Counted from the stretch's first letter, positions 1 through 9,863 are shown. The stretch is DNA of 64,000 bases from Crateriforma spongiae (GCF_012290005.1 NZ_JAAXMS010000005.1:620001-684000); one strand, 5' to 3'. The notes: a model not told the origin generated them from the letters alone. Program-made: numbers and translations.

Positions 1-89
1 CATCGAATGAGAAACTATCCGAGATGCCTGATGGCGGAAACGCCGTAAAAGCGGACAATCTGGATTTCGCCGCAACGGAGTGGATCGCG

Positions 90-705
90 ATGAATACCGA
101 ACGACGGGCTTATAAATCTGACATTTCCGACGAACAATGGCAATTCATTGGCCCCGAGCCTGTGCGATTGACACCGCCAAGTCATCTCGGCCAACCTCGT
201 CAAGTTGATCTGCGAGAGGGTGTATAACACGATTCAGTACCAAGCCCGCACCGGATGTCAGTGGGACATGCTGCCGCATGACCTGTTGCCCAAGAGCACG
301 GTCTACGATTACTTCAAACGGTGGTGAGACGAAGGCAGGTTGGATCGTTTGAACGCCCATGTCGTGAAGTTGGTCCGCCGAGCCGATTCGACTGAGCGAG
401 ATGAGTTCGCCAGTGCCGGTAGCCTCAATTCCAAAACGGTTCCCAGCACGCAGGCACGTGAAGGCCGCGGATACGACGGCGGCAAGAAAATCACGGGGCG
501 AAAGCGGAACATCGTGGTCGATACGCTTGGCCTGCTGATGGCTGTCAGCGTCACGCTTGCGAGCGTCGATGATGCCATGGCGGCGAGGTCGGTCATCCCG
601 CAACTTGACCGTTCGGCGCAGCCGCGTTTGCAGACGATTTGGGCAGACAATAAGTATCATAATCATTCGCTCAACGCGCACATCGATTCGCATCCGCTAC
701 CCTAA
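90..705 (+). pseudogene. IS5-family transposase remnant
   Basis: Broken DDE transposase of the IS5 type. Reading from the ATG at 90, the N-terminal part (residues such as SDISDEQWQFI) is the usual DUF4096-type head of IS5 transposases. A frameshift near 222 moves the homology to another frame, which continues with TGCQWDMLPHDLLPKSTVY. A TGA at 325-327 then interrupts this frame. After it comes the recognisable catalytic-core segment GYDGGKKITGRKRNIVVDT, then IWADNKYHN with the second acidic residue. The reading ends at 705, well short of the C-terminal glutamate region, so the gene is also truncated. No terminal inverted repeat or target duplication could be identified because the left end lies close to the window edge. 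It is inactive and marks the left border of an accessory stretch. Confidence 0.85.
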
Positions 706-956
706 AATTTCGCTGCACCAGAGCACTAAAGCGACTGTGCTGAAGAGGAGCCGCCAGCCTGGCACATTGTTTTTGCCTTGGCTGACAATGTTGGTGGTTT
801 CAACGAATCCGGACACATCGCGGATCAGGCTGCGAGCTGCGGCCGAACCGTCTTGGGGGAATCATGGGATTGATAGGTATTAGTATTGTCCGGACCGGTT
901 GCTTTGGATCACGGCCGATCAGGAAACGCTATCCCCACTCTTCAATTTTCGAAACG

Positions 957-3950
957 ATGAGCTACACCACCAAGGCCGCCGTACTTCTTGGAATTGCATG
1001 GACTTTTGCCGGGCAGGCGTGGGCAGAGATCGTGCTTGTCCGGGATCATGCCAGCGATTACGAGATTGTGCAGGGGCCGAACCCCGGCCCGGTCGTTCGG
1101 TTAGCCGCCAGTGAGTTGCAAGAGTTTATTCGGAAGTCCACGGGGGTCGCTTTGCCGATCGTGAAGGCAGCTAGCCCGGAGAAAGGGCGCGTCTTTGTCG
1201 GCGCGAACCCGGCTTCGAAGGCGTTGGGGATCACGCCTGACGATCTCCAGCCCGAAGGCTTTCATCTAAGAACCGTTGGGCGGGACATCCACATCGTCGG
1301 CGCGGATACTCACGGGACCCCTCAGATCATCAGCAGCAACTACCCGGTTCAATGTGGCACGATAAACGGGGTCTATGAGTTGCTAGAAAGGCATGTCGGC
1401 GTGTTGTTCGCGTGGCACAGCGAGTTGGGCACCGTGGTCCCGCACCGGGACGAGATTGTCCTTCCGGATCTGGATATCACGGACGCGCCGGATTGGCACT
1501 ACCGAAAGCTAGCCTACGGCCCCGAAGGCCATGAGTACAAACTGTTCGGACGACACTTGCGTCTGGGCTCCATTCGTGACACGAGATACGGACATGCGTG
1601 GTTCAGAATTTTGCCCGTCGAAAAATACGCAGCGGAGCATCCGGAGTATTTTGCTCTAGTGGACGGTAAGCGGCAGACAAGCCACTACCTGGGGCACAAC
1701 GGCGGGCAGGTCTGCACGAGTAACGAGCAGGTCATTGAGATCTTTGCCAACGCGGCGATTGAATATTTCAATAAGAATCCGACCAAGACGATGTTTTCTA
1801 TCTCGCCCAATGACGGGGGCGGGTTTTGTGAGTGTGAGGCGTGCCGGGCGCTTGATGGTGGAGAGATGCTGGCCGACGATCCGGAGAAGCCTGTGTTGAC
1901 GGATCGCTTGCTGGTGTTTTTCAATGCGATCGCGGAGCGTGTTGCGAGGGTGCACCCTGATAAGTTGCTGGCAACGCATGTGTACAGTTACTACAAGCAT
2001 TCGCCGCAGAGAGAAAAAGTACACCCCAATCTCTGGCTGTCCCACGCCACCAACAGCGCCGAAAATCAGGGGCGGGGCTGGGAGGCAGAGCATGAGCACG
2101 AGAAGCGATGGCTGGCCTTGACCAAGAACTTCGTTAAGTATGACATCCCCTACTATTCACGTTCCTCCTTGAACTTGATAGCTCCGGTGACAGCCCACCT
2201 TGGCGAGAAACTCAAAGCCGAACACGCGATTGGCCTGTACGGCGCATATGAGTACATGGGGCAAAGCTATGAGCAACTCGGAGCCGGGCATTATGTAATG
2301 GCCAAACTGATGTGGGACAAAGATGCTGACGTTCCGACATTGGAGCGGACGTATTACCATGGTCTCTATGGCCCGGCGGGCCCCGATGTTGTTCAATACT
2401 ATCATCTTTTGGAACGACGTCTGCGCAAGGTCCACTTGGAGGGCATCGACACCGACGAGCCCGTGGTGACTCAGCAGAAGCCTCGAGGCTATCGAATATT
2501 CGCCGCGTATTGGCCGATTTTGGACCAAGCGAGTGCACTTATCGATCAGGCGAAACAGCGGAAGCTCTCTGATCTGCAGCGTCGACGGCTGGAACGGCTC
2601 GTCGCTCAGCATGACTTGCTCTTGGGCACGGTGCGGGGGTTCGTGGCAGCGGGCCGTATGAGTGTGCAGGGCCAATTCAATCCTGCGGATGTGCAAATGC
2701 TCAAGCAAGCGGTGGAGTTGCGGGAGTCGGCCAAGACCAGAATTGCGGAATTTGCCCCAACGCTGTCGAGATCTATCGAGGCGCGTGACCAAGACCAGAC
2801 CGCCATCGTCACCCCTGGGGGAGCATACTTTCAACTCACGCAGGCGCAAAAGCCGTTGCGGTTCATCTCTATCAGGGCGAAAGAAACTCCGACGGTCGAT
2901 GGGGTGGGTGATGATGCCGTGTGGCAGCAGGCACCGCTGCACTATTTTTTGATGACCGAGAACGCCGCGTCCACCGACCTAGGCGCAAGAGCCCGGGTCG
3001 CGTTCGATGACACGCACCTTTTCGTGTTCGTGGACGGACGAGAAGAAGATTGCAAAAAGCTATTGGCAGACAGCACTGAACGTGATTCGGGCGACGTGTT
3101 TGATGGCGATACGGTCGAAGTGTTCCTGCAACCTCCAGGCGGCGAGACGTACTACCAATTAACATTGGGAGCTGGCGGGGGTGTGTTTGACGCAAGGTAT
3201 CCCGAGGGTAATTCCGGTGAGTCCGATCTGGCTTGGGATTCTCAAGCGAAGGCCGAGGTTGGCATCACAGACAAAGCGTGGTCGGCTGAGTTTGCGATCC
3301 CCCTGGAAGCATTGGGGGCGGGCCGGCAGGACGGTACTTGGCGTATGAACATTTGCCGGACGCGTCGGGGCAATGTTCATCCCGACCAGTACACTGCCGT
3401 CTGTCCAACGTTCGGAGGTTATCATGTTCGCAGTCGGTTTGCGCCGTTGGACTTCGCTGAAGCGTCTAGCGTTCCGGCGTTCGCCTACGGCACCATGGAC
3501 GACGTCCGCGGCGAAAAAACTCATCAGACATTGAATGCCAGCGGGAACGTAGAAATTGTCAAAGACCGTGTTTATGCCGGGAACAAGGCGGCGCACATCA
3601 CGGTGCCTGAGGGCAGCCTTGGATCGGTGACTCTGCGGGCGGATGTCACGGGCGAGACGGGGTATCGGGCGCTGATCACGCACTACAACCACGTCACCGG
3701 TCATGGTCCCGGGGCCACAGACAAGGCGCCTCGCACGCGAGTCATCTTTGAAGACGAATCCGGAAAATCCGTCACGCCAACAACCGGCTATTCGTGGGAC
3801 GGCACCGCGGCACTTCAGGATCCGGATCAATGGCGTGTGACGCCTCACGTGTTCACGACGCCGCCCGAGACCGCTCGCGTACGCCTGACGATATTTTTTG
3901 GCCGAGCGGGCGAATATTGGTTGGACGAAGTGCGATTGGAGGATTTGTAG
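957..3950 (+). CDS. Secreted DUF4838 protein with C-terminal CBM9-like domain
   Basis: A 997-residue exported protein. I start it at the ATG at 957 rather than the upstream in-frame codon at 864, because 957 opens directly into a signal peptide (MSYTTKAAVLLGIAWTFAG, cleavage near AWA-E). Residues about 25-190 resemble the N-terminal alpha-glucuronidase-like domain that precedes DUF4838, and about 190-480 match the DUF4838 core, a TIM-barrel fold related to GH20/GH67. Near residue 640 a carbohydrate-binding family 9-like module begins (PTVDGVGDDAVW) and runs to about 850, followed by a beta-sandwich-like tail. DUF4838 proteins are common in planctomycetes and Bacteroidetes that degrade polysaccharides; the substrate here is unknown. 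The neighbours are an IS5 remnant upstream and an ISL3 remnant downstream, so it may be a cargo-like accessory gene. Family assignment is firm, function is not. Confidence 0.85.
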   Translation: MSYTTKAAVLLGIAWTFAGQAWAEIVLVRDHASDYEIVQGPNPGPVVRLAASELQEFIRKSTGVALPIVKAASPEKGRVFVGANPASKALGITPDDLQPEGFHLRTVGRDIHIVGADTHGTPQIISSNYPVQCGTINGVYELLERHVGVLFAWHSELGTVVPHRDEIVLPDLDITDAPDWHYRKLAYGPEGHEYKLFGRHLRLGSIRDTRYGHAWFRILPVEKYAAEHPEYFALVDGKRQTSHYLGHNGGQVCTSNEQVIEIFANAAIEYFNKNPTKTMFSISPNDGGGFCECEACRALDGGEMLADDPEKPVLTDRLLVFFNAIAERVARVHPDKLLATHVYSYYKHSPQREKVHPNLWLSHATNSAENQGRGWEAEHEHEKRWLALTKNFVKYDIPYYSRSSLNLIAPVTAHLGEKLKAEHAIGLYGAYEYMGQSYEQLGAGHYVMAKLMWDKDADVPTLERTYYHGLYGPAGPDVVQYYHLLERRLRKVHLEGIDTDEPVVTQQKPRGYRIFAAYWPILDQASALIDQAKQRKLSDLQRRRLERLVAQHDLLLGTVRGFVAAGRMSVQGQFNPADVQMLKQAVELRESAKTRIAEFAPTLSRSIEARDQDQTAIVTPGGAYFQLTQAQKPLRFISIRAKETPTVDGVGDDAVWQQAPLHYFLMTENAASTDLGARARVAFDDTHLFVFVDGREEDCKKLLADSTERDSGDVFDGDTVEVFLQPPGGETYYQLTLGAGGGVFDARYPEGNSGESDLAWDSQAKAEVGITDKAWSAEFAIPLEALGAGRQDGTWRMNICRTRRGNVHPDQYTAVCPTFGGYHVRSRFAPLDFAEASSVPAFAYGTMDDVRGEKTHQTLNASGNVEIVKDRVYAGNKAAHITVPEGSLGSVTLRADVTGETGYRALITHYNHVTGHGPGATDKAPRTRVIFEDESGKSVTPTTGYSWDGTAALQDPDQWRVTPHVFTTPPETARVRLTIFFGRAGEYWLDEVRLEDL

Positions 3951-4027
3951 AGGGGCGCGCGATCGCGGGAGCCTACCTGCACTTCGCCGGATGGCAGGCA
4001 GATCGCGATTGGCAGACCGACTGCCAT

Positions 4028-4048
4028 GGGAGAAGAAAAGGTCCATCC
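4028..4048 (+). repeat. ISL3 left terminal inverted repeat
   Basis: A 21-bp sequence whose exact reverse complement lies at 5334-5354. It marks the left boundary of the ISL3 element upstream of the transposase start. Confidence 0.9.
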
Positions 4049-4094
4049 GGGAAGTCTGTGGGGTCGGTAGAATTTTCCGGCAAGGAAAACACCG

Positions 4095-5329
4095 ATGCGG
4101 GAAACAGAATTCTACCGCCAGATTCTCGGTCTTGAAGAACCGTGGTTCGTCGCGAACGTCAAGCAGGACACCGAATCCCAGCAAGTTGATGTGTTTGTCG
4201 AGCATCCGGAAAGCACGACACGACCTTTGAGTGCCCCGAATGCGGAAAGCCATGTGCAGTGTATGACCACACGGGGACGCGTCGTTGGAGACATCTGGAC
4301 ACAATGCAATTCCGGACAATCCTGCATGCCCAACCTCCTCGCATGAAATACTCCGAACACGGAGTCAAACAACCGCGCTTACCTTGGGCAGAGAAATACA
4401 GTCGATTTACAATCGTTCTTTGAACGATTCGCGATTGATGTCCGCTTGGCTAGCCGAACCGTCAAGGGCGCGCAGAGCATCCTGCGAACGAGTTGGGACG
4501 AAACGTGGCACATCCTTGAAAAGGCGGTCGCTCGTGGCAAGGCACGCAAGACGCGAGAGCCGATGCCACGAATCGGGATCGACGAGAAAGCATTCCGCAA
4601 AGGATAGAACTACATCACACTGATCTACGATCTCGACCGCAGCACCGTCGAGGTAATCTCCGATGGAAATGACACCGAGATCGGAAACGCCTGTTTTTCT
4701 CAGCTTTCTCCACAGCAAGCGAGTCGGTCGAGGCGATCGCGATGGACATGAGTGCGGCCTTCGTCAAAAGTGCCAAGCAGAATATTCCTCTGGCCTAGAC
4801 CAAGATCGTTCACGATCGCTTCCATGTCATGAAGTTGGCAAGTGAAGCAGTCGACAAGGTTCGTCGTGGCGATCACCGTCAGCTAAAACAAGAAGGTGAC
4901 GGTCGTTTGACCGGTACTCGCTATCTTTGGCTGACCAGCCAGGAGAATCTGACCGAGGACCAAAAAGTACGATTAAATCGGGTCTACAAGCAAGAACTCG
5001 AGACTGGCAAGGCCTGGTCATACAAAGAAATGCTTCGCGACCTTTGGCACCACGGAGACGCCGGAACTGCAACGGAGTTTTTCCATGATTGGTATCGACG
5101 CGTCATTCCTACAAAATTGGATCCGCTGAAGAAGGTTGCCCGAATCATCAAGGAGCGATAAGCCAACGTCGTGAGCTACTGCACGCACGAAATCACCAAC
5201 GCCGTCGCCGAAGGAATCAACAGCAAGATCATGTCGATCAAACGCCGCGTTGGCGGTTACCGCAATCGTGAGAATTTCAAAACAGCAATCTATTTCTACT
5301 GCGGCGGACTCGATCTCTACCCACAATAA
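4095..5329 (+). pseudogene. ISL3-family transposase, multiply disrupted
   Basis: The coding potential jumps frame several times but reads as one ISL3 transposase of about 410 residues. It begins at the ATG at 4095 (METEFYRQ-like start). After a frameshift near 4215 it gives the N-terminal zinc finger CPECGKPC and then RRWRHLDTMQFRTIL. Further on come the segments KAREP, IGIDEKAFRKG with a TAG at 4606-4608, VHDRFHVMKLASEAVDKV and LWLTSQENLTEDQKV. A TAA near 5159 precedes the C-terminal INSKIMSIKRRVGGYRN. At least two frameshifts and several stops make it inactive. The remnant lies between the DUF4838 gene and the thioredoxin gene. Confidence 0.9.
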
Positions 5330-5333
5330 ACTC

Positions 5334-5354
5334 GGATGGACCTTTTCTTCTCCC
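5334..5354 (-). repeat. ISL3 right terminal inverted repeat
   Basis: A 21-bp exact reverse complement of 4028-4048. It closes the ISL3 element. Confidence 0.9.
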
Positions 5355-5360
5355 TCCCAG

Positions 5361-5852
5361 CTAATGCGACGAATCAAGCAATTCGAGGAAGACCGGTTTG
5401 CTGATTCGTCCTGCTCGCCAATCCAACGCTTTCCCTTGTGAGTCGCAAACGATGGTGACCGGCGGACCTTGAATGGCGTAAGCCGCCATGACCTCAGCGT
5501 TTTCCGGATCGCCCACGTCGATCGCCACGGGGACGAACTCCGCATTGACCAATTCCTTCACCTGCGAATCGGCCCAAACTTGACGCTTCATGACGCGGCA
5601 GGGAACACACCAGTTGGCAGTGAAATAGAGAAGAATCGGTTTGTCAGCCTTGGCCGCTTGCTGCTTCGCCGAGGCGTAGTCAGTTGCCCAAGCGATCTCG
5701 TTCGCGGGAACGTAGAAGCAATGCCAAGCATAGCCCAGCGACGCCACAAGAAATGTCAGCCAGAAGCAACGCCAAAAATGAAACAGCGGCTTTGGCTGCG
5801 GGCGCGGGGCCATCGTCTCAACGGATGGAAGGTCAGGTTCGGTATCGCTCAT
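5361..5852 (-). CDS. Membrane-anchored thioredoxin-family protein
   Basis: A 163-residue protein with a short cytoplasmic N-terminus, one membrane span at about residues 27-45 (FWLTFLVASLGYAWHCFYV) and a thioredoxin domain carrying the redox pair WCVPC, followed by a cis-proline-like GPPVT segment. The layout matches DsbD C-terminal/thioredoxin_7-type periplasmic thioredoxins that reduce or oxidise disulfides or accept electrons outside the cytoplasm. The start at 5852 is chosen because it begins just before the acidic/proline-rich leader; the frame stays open upstream but lacks thioredoxin-like sequence there. The start overlaps the end of the upstream hypothetical gene by 20 bp, suggesting co-transcription. 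The 3' end abuts the ISL3 element, but the domain looks complete. The redox partner is unknown. Confidence 0.8.
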   Translation of the reverse strand: MSDTEPDLPSVETMAPRPQPKPLFHFWRCFWLTFLVASLGYAWHCFYVPANEIAWATDYASAKQQAAKADKPILLYFTANWCVPCRVMKRQVWADSQVKELVNAEFVPVAIDVGDPENAEVMAAYAIQGPPVTIVCDSQGKALDWRAGRISKPVFLELLDSSH

Positions 5853-6378
5853 GAATGTTCTCGATTGACGGTCGGGTAAGTCCTCTACCTGACACCCGCG
5901 ATTTCTCTTCGCAGCCCGACACCGATTTGCAAAAAAAATCTTTCGTCCACTGCGGGTCCATATTCGCCCGCAGTTCAGCGACCAAAGCTTTGCCGCACTC
6001 CACCCATTTGCGAGGGAGAATGGCGGGCGAATCGGAAGCAGGCAACGAGACTTGGAGCATCGTTCCGCCGTGGCTGTCCAAAACTGGGGACACCGGTGTC
6101 GGCCACCGGAGCATGATACTGCCGTCCAAGACACGCAAAAACTCCGCGTACATTTTCTCGCCCATATTCTTCTTAGCGTCTATAGGCAACATCGGCGCCG
6201 GTATCCACGACGGTAGCGACAGAGGCGTCAACAAAGACCAAAGCCGCTGGACGCGCTCACCGAAGCTAAATGAGTACTTCAGGCAACTTGCTGATCGAAA
6301 ACCATGGTGCGTTCTCAAAGTCCTCCAGGCTTCGTTGGGGTTAGCCAGCTTGAGCGAAATAATCCTAGTTGTCGTCAT
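5833..6378 (-). CDS. Hypothetical protein
   Basis: A 181-residue reading frame starting with ATG at 6378. No family is recognised. The middle part (residues about 70-150) has normal protein-like composition, with EKMYAEFLRVLDGSIMLRW and the helix-like RKWVECGKALVAELRANM. I therefore favour this strand over the opposing frame through the same bases, which looks random. It overlaps the downstream thioredoxin start by 20 bp, consistent with a small operon. It is divergent from the HEPN gene to the right, leaving at most about 240 bp for promoters. It could be spurious. Confidence 0.5.
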   Translation of the reverse strand: MTTTRIISLKLANPNEAWRTLRTHHGFRSASCLKYSFSFGERVQRLWSLLTPLSLPSWIPAPMLPIDAKKNMGEKMYAEFLRVLDGSIMLRWPTPVSPVLDSHGGTMLQVSLPASDSPAILPRKWVECGKALVAELRANMDPQWTKDFFCKSVSGCEEKSRVSGRGLTRPSIENIHERYRT

Positions 6379-6621
6379 AGGGCAGTGATGCCTGTGTCAC
6401 TCGTACCTCAATCTGCTGGCGCTGGCCTCGGCTTCCGCAAGTGGCATGCACCAGGCAAAATGGATGAACCAAACATCGACTTGGATGATCTGTCCATTGC
6501 TGTGACATGTCGTGCTTCAATGCAGCTTTCGTCGGCGCGTTTCAGTGCGAACCTCAACTTGGCGCACGATGTCTTTTTCAGTCAACCAATCGCCTGCAGG
6601 ACTTTGAAACCAAATCCACAA

Positions 6622-8016
6622 ATGCACGACAACCAGTTCAAAGATTATCCCGACGCTGTTGAAGCCCTCGTTCCAACGCGTACCGTTAATGCAGCCGTGA
6701 CGTTGTATGAGGGAAAGCTGCACTTTCGCTCTCATGGAAAGGTTATGGATGGAGAAGGCCGAGTTGAAATGAGTTGGTTACCCTATCCAGCGATTCGGTT
6801 TCATACAACGGTCGTCGCGCGGTCCGGATTCGACTTTCTGGATAACGATGCTGCAATCGAAATGGTAGACTGCTGGCCTGGAGTTTTTGTGGATGTCCAT
6901 CCAGAGTCAACCGCCGTTATGTCAATGGAGGATCGCATTCCTGTATCAGGGAGCGTCTCGGAATGGAGTTGTGGCGATGAAATTCCGGTCACGAGTGCAA
7001 TTGCGCACTTGGTCAACTTCTGTTTTTTCAAAGGCGACGTCATCAAGAACGATTTGGCTGCATTCTGCGGCCGGGCGGAGTTGCTTTCACGGGAGTGGAC
7101 GGTGCATCTCGATGAGGTTTACGCCGGAGATTCAAAAAAACAGCTCAAAGCGACTAGAGGGCACGCGATAACCCATGTGGCTCGTATCTCGAGGAATGAT
7201 GCGGCACCATTCAAATTGAAGGACACCAAAGACCTGATTGAGGCGTTGGACAATTTTGCTTCATTTGCGCGTGGTCAGCGTTGTGGCGTGTCGATTGTCG
7301 TTGGCTTGGACGACGAGGGTTCCCAGGTCTCGCACATCTGGAAAATGCCGAAGGTTGACGGATATCGTGATATCCGAAATTGGTTTAGCGATGCAGTCGA
7401 CAACAATCTGTCCGACTGCTTTCCCGGTTTCATGCAGAGATTCGAGGATGTTGTTTGGCAAAAGTCGATTCGCGATGTCATCTATTGGTATCTAACTGCC
7501 ACCTCATCCGGTGTATCTATCGAGAACGGCGTGGTGCTGGCCCACATTGCGTTTGAAACTCTCGGATGGACGCTCCTCGTTGAAGATTTGAAGTCGCTGT
7601 CGTCGAACGGTTACGACAAAATCAATGCTTCAGACAAACTGCGTCTCTTGCTTTCTCAAGCCAAAATACCGTTGCAGATTCCAACCGAACTGGCTTCGTT
7701 CAAATCGTTTGCGAAGGGTGAGAACTGTCAGGACGCGTCGGATGCACTGGCCTTATTGCGTAATGCCTACGTTCATCCAAGTCCCAACAGTCGGAAACGG
7801 CTCGACCGGACGGATCCCCAAGCTCAATATCAGGCATGGGTTCTAGCCATGTACTACTTGGAGCTGATTTTGCTATACCTGTTTGATTTCAATGGTGAGT
7901 TTTCAAGCCGACTTGTCAGTGGTGGATGGAAAGGTGGCGAAGTAAGACATGTGCCCTGGTCAATGCCATCTGCGCCGACCAGCGGTTCGTCAGCAACGCC
8001 GGGCACAGAGTCATGA
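6622..8016 (+). CDS. ApeA-like HEPN-domain protein (putative RNase)
   Basis: A 464-residue protein if started at the ATG at 6622. In-frame ATGs at 6388, 6460 and 6520 would lengthen it, but the added sequence is not protein-like. No strong ribosome binding site decides the matter. Residues about 190-330 (AITHVARISR, LIEALDNFASFARGQR, IYWYLTA) and the C-terminal helical bundle match, from memory, a family with an ApeA-type N-terminal domain plus an Apea-like HEPN domain. The HEPN signature R-X4-H is present as R380-N-A-Y-V-H385, in the context LALLRNAYVHPS; this motif forms the RNase active site in HEPN toxins and defence proteins. A conserved-looking tail YYLELILLYLFDFNG follows. The stop codon overlaps the start of the PD-(D/E)XK gene (ATGA), so the two are translationally coupled. 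I infer a phage-defence or abortive-infection role. RNase activity is predicted, not shown. Confidence 0.75.
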   Translation: MHDNQFKDYPDAVEALVPTRTVNAAVTLYEGKLHFRSHGKVMDGEGRVEMSWLPYPAIRFHTTVVARSGFDFLDNDAAIEMVDCWPGVFVDVHPESTAVMSMEDRIPVSGSVSEWSCGDEIPVTSAIAHLVNFCFFKGDVIKNDLAAFCGRAELLSREWTVHLDEVYAGDSKKQLKATRGHAITHVARISRNDAAPFKLKDTKDLIEALDNFASFARGQRCGVSIVVGLDDEGSQVSHIWKMPKVDGYRDIRNWFSDAVDNNLSDCFPGFMQRFEDVVWQKSIRDVIYWYLTATSSGVSIENGVVLAHIAFETLGWTLLVEDLKSLSSNGYDKINASDKLRLLLSQAKIPLQIPTELASFKSFAKGENCQDASDALALLRNAYVHPSPNSRKRLDRTDPQAQYQAWVLAMYYLELILLYLFDFNGEFSSRLVSGGWKGGEVRHVPWSMPSAPTSGSSATPGTES

Positions 8017-9653
8017 GTCGAATTGAACTTGATCCGGAGGTCGCACTCATCGAAGAAACGATTGATTCTGCGTGCCTGAGCAATCCACTGATGAAATGCA
8101 GTCGCGACCTCGCGATTTGGACGTATCTGGCATTCTGTGAGGACATGCTGTTCAAGGAGCTTAACCAAAACCCGCAAGGGCCGAAACGATCTGCAATGTT
8201 TGCAGATCGGCTCGTCAATACAATGAAATACCCAATCAGATGGATTTGGGAGAATTGCAATCCGAATGGTCACCTGAGCCGTGAACACAACGAACAACGA
8301 TACGCGGCAGCTTGGGATTTATCAAAGCTGGCTGACGAATACGAACCGTTTGAAACCGTCTACATTTTTGCGAGGGCCGGTTTCCTCAACCTCTCCGCAA
8401 ACGGAGCCGAACTCGTCCACAGCGGCTGGACTGAGAATATGCAATGTGAAGCCTACGATCATCTGACCGATGAAGGTACGCTCTGTGAGCAAACTGATCC
8501 GCAAAGCCTGTTTGATCGCATTGCCGTAATGGTTCGAGTTAAACGCGATCGGTTTTCTTATTCGCTCACACCGGGATTAGTTGAATTCGCACGTGAGACG
8601 ATGTTGCCCATCACTTCATCCGCAACGAAACTACCGCAAGGATGGAAGTTTCCTAGATTCACATTAGGGCAATTTTATGATGTCACGTCATGCATTCGTG
8701 CTATCGCAATGATTCATCAAATGGCGAGATCAGCTGCGGCATACAAGGGTTGCGAAGTGCTTGGATTACGTGATTCCGTTTTTGTCGAGGGTAGGGATGA
8801 TCTTGTCTCGCGACTCTGCCGCTATACGGCGTTTGAAAGCGACACGGTCTATGACATTCTCGAAACGCTCACCTACGGTTCGTCTGGTCAGAAAAGTCTT
8901 GATCCGGCGTTGCAACCGTTGCTGTCGCTTAGCAACGAAAAACTGGCGATTTCACCAGCACTATGGATAAATTTGGATATCGAACGCAACTTCTGTGTAC
9001 TTGCCAATCGCGTACCGTCTGCGCGGGATGCCTATAGCGGAATGAGCGAAGACCGTTCCAAGCTACTTGACCGTATGCTCCGAGATGAACTCAGTTCGTT
9101 GTTCTTGCGTTTCTGGAGTGGAAACGTGCCAGGTCGTCCTGACCTACCGGACTTCGATCTTGTGCTTGTCGATTCAGCATCGAAGATCGCTTTGATTTTG
9201 GAACTCAAGTCGTTCATCCAGCCCGCAGAGCCACGAGAAATCATTGATCGTTCCAGCGAGATCGCGAAAGGCGTGAGCCAAATCAAAATTCTGCGAGAGT
9301 ATGCGGCCAGTCACGAGAGTGAGTTCTGTCAACTGCTCGATATTGATGCTGAGTATCGAATCAGCTTCGCCGTGGTCAGCCAAAACTCAATCGGCACCGG
9401 GAACGTCCAAGATGTGTCAACTCCCGTTGTCAGAGCCTCGCATTTGATTGACTCTCTCCGGACACGCGGAATCGCGCCGACCTGCGACTGGCTGGAATCG
9501 CGAGCCTATCTTCCAATCGAGGGCAAGCACTTCGACACTGTTCCAACGCAACACGAAGTCGCAGGGAAAACCTTGACTTGGTATGGCATTCGACCACTGG
9601 TTGACAGCTTGGCGGTGCAAGACTCGCGAGATACAACGAGCTGGCATCACTGA
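8013..9653 (+). CDS. PD-(D/E)XK nuclease-like protein coupled to HEPN protein
   Basis: A 546-residue protein starting at the ATG at 8013, which overlaps the HEPN stop by 4 bp (ATGA). An upstream in-frame start at 7926 would lie entirely inside the HEPN gene and is less likely. The N-terminal 350 residues are mostly helical with no domain I recognise. The C-terminal third carries a PD-(D/E)XK nuclease core: PDFDLVLVD with D380 and D382, then E397-L-K399 in ALILELKSF, then Q423 in GVSQIKIL, in the expected order and spacing. The helix before it (LLDRMLRDELSSL) could supply the upstream acidic residue. The protein could cut DNA or RNA, or use the fold only for binding. Together with its partner and the flanking IS remnants it looks like a two-gene defence module on mobile DNA. 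Confidence 0.75.
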   Translation: MSRIELDPEVALIEETIDSACLSNPLMKCSRDLAIWTYLAFCEDMLFKELNQNPQGPKRSAMFADRLVNTMKYPIRWIWENCNPNGHLSREHNEQRYAAAWDLSKLADEYEPFETVYIFARAGFLNLSANGAELVHSGWTENMQCEAYDHLTDEGTLCEQTDPQSLFDRIAVMVRVKRDRFSYSLTPGLVEFARETMLPITSSATKLPQGWKFPRFTLGQFYDVTSCIRAIAMIHQMARSAAAYKGCEVLGLRDSVFVEGRDDLVSRLCRYTAFESDTVYDILETLTYGSSGQKSLDPALQPLLSLSNEKLAISPALWINLDIERNFCVLANRVPSARDAYSGMSEDRSKLLDRMLRDELSSLFLRFWSGNVPGRPDLPDFDLVLVDSASKIALILELKSFIQPAEPREIIDRSSEIAKGVSQIKILREYAASHESEFCQLLDIDAEYRISFAVVSQNSIGTGNVQDVSTPVVRASHLIDSLRTRGIAPTCDWLESRAYLPIEGKHFDTVPTQHEVAGKTLTWYGIRPLVDSLAVQDSRDTTSWHH

Positions 9654-9863
9654 ATCTACGACAGCTTCCATTGTCATTTTTCTTTGAATTCGGATTTACC
9701 AAGAACGCCGCAAGGGCGGACTCCACCGTCTATTGAGTGCATCCGGTTTCATCGGCCGACGCTTCTTGCGATCACTCGAACTATCATTAAGTCTTAAAGC
9801 GTTCTGTATTCTCAGATTCGGACGTCGAGCAGGAATGGAATGCCCCCATTTCCTGATCCACGG

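Larger units (their letters stand above)
4028..5354 (+). mobile_element. Degraded ISL3-family insertion sequence
   Basis: The left end (4028-4048) and right end (5334-5354) are perfect 21-bp inverted copies of each other, starting GGGAGAAGAAAAGGTCCATC at the left. They enclose 1327 bp, a typical ISL3 length, with one transposase pseudogene between them. No 8-bp target duplication is visible: the left flank reads actgccat and the right flank tcccagct. The right end sits only 6 bp after the stop codon of the convergent thioredoxin gene. Confidence 0.9.

Noticed and set aside
3159-4319. A 386-residue minus-strand frame at the end of the DUF4838 gene
   Set aside because: It overlaps the CBM9-like region and the ISL3 left end in an unlikely reading.
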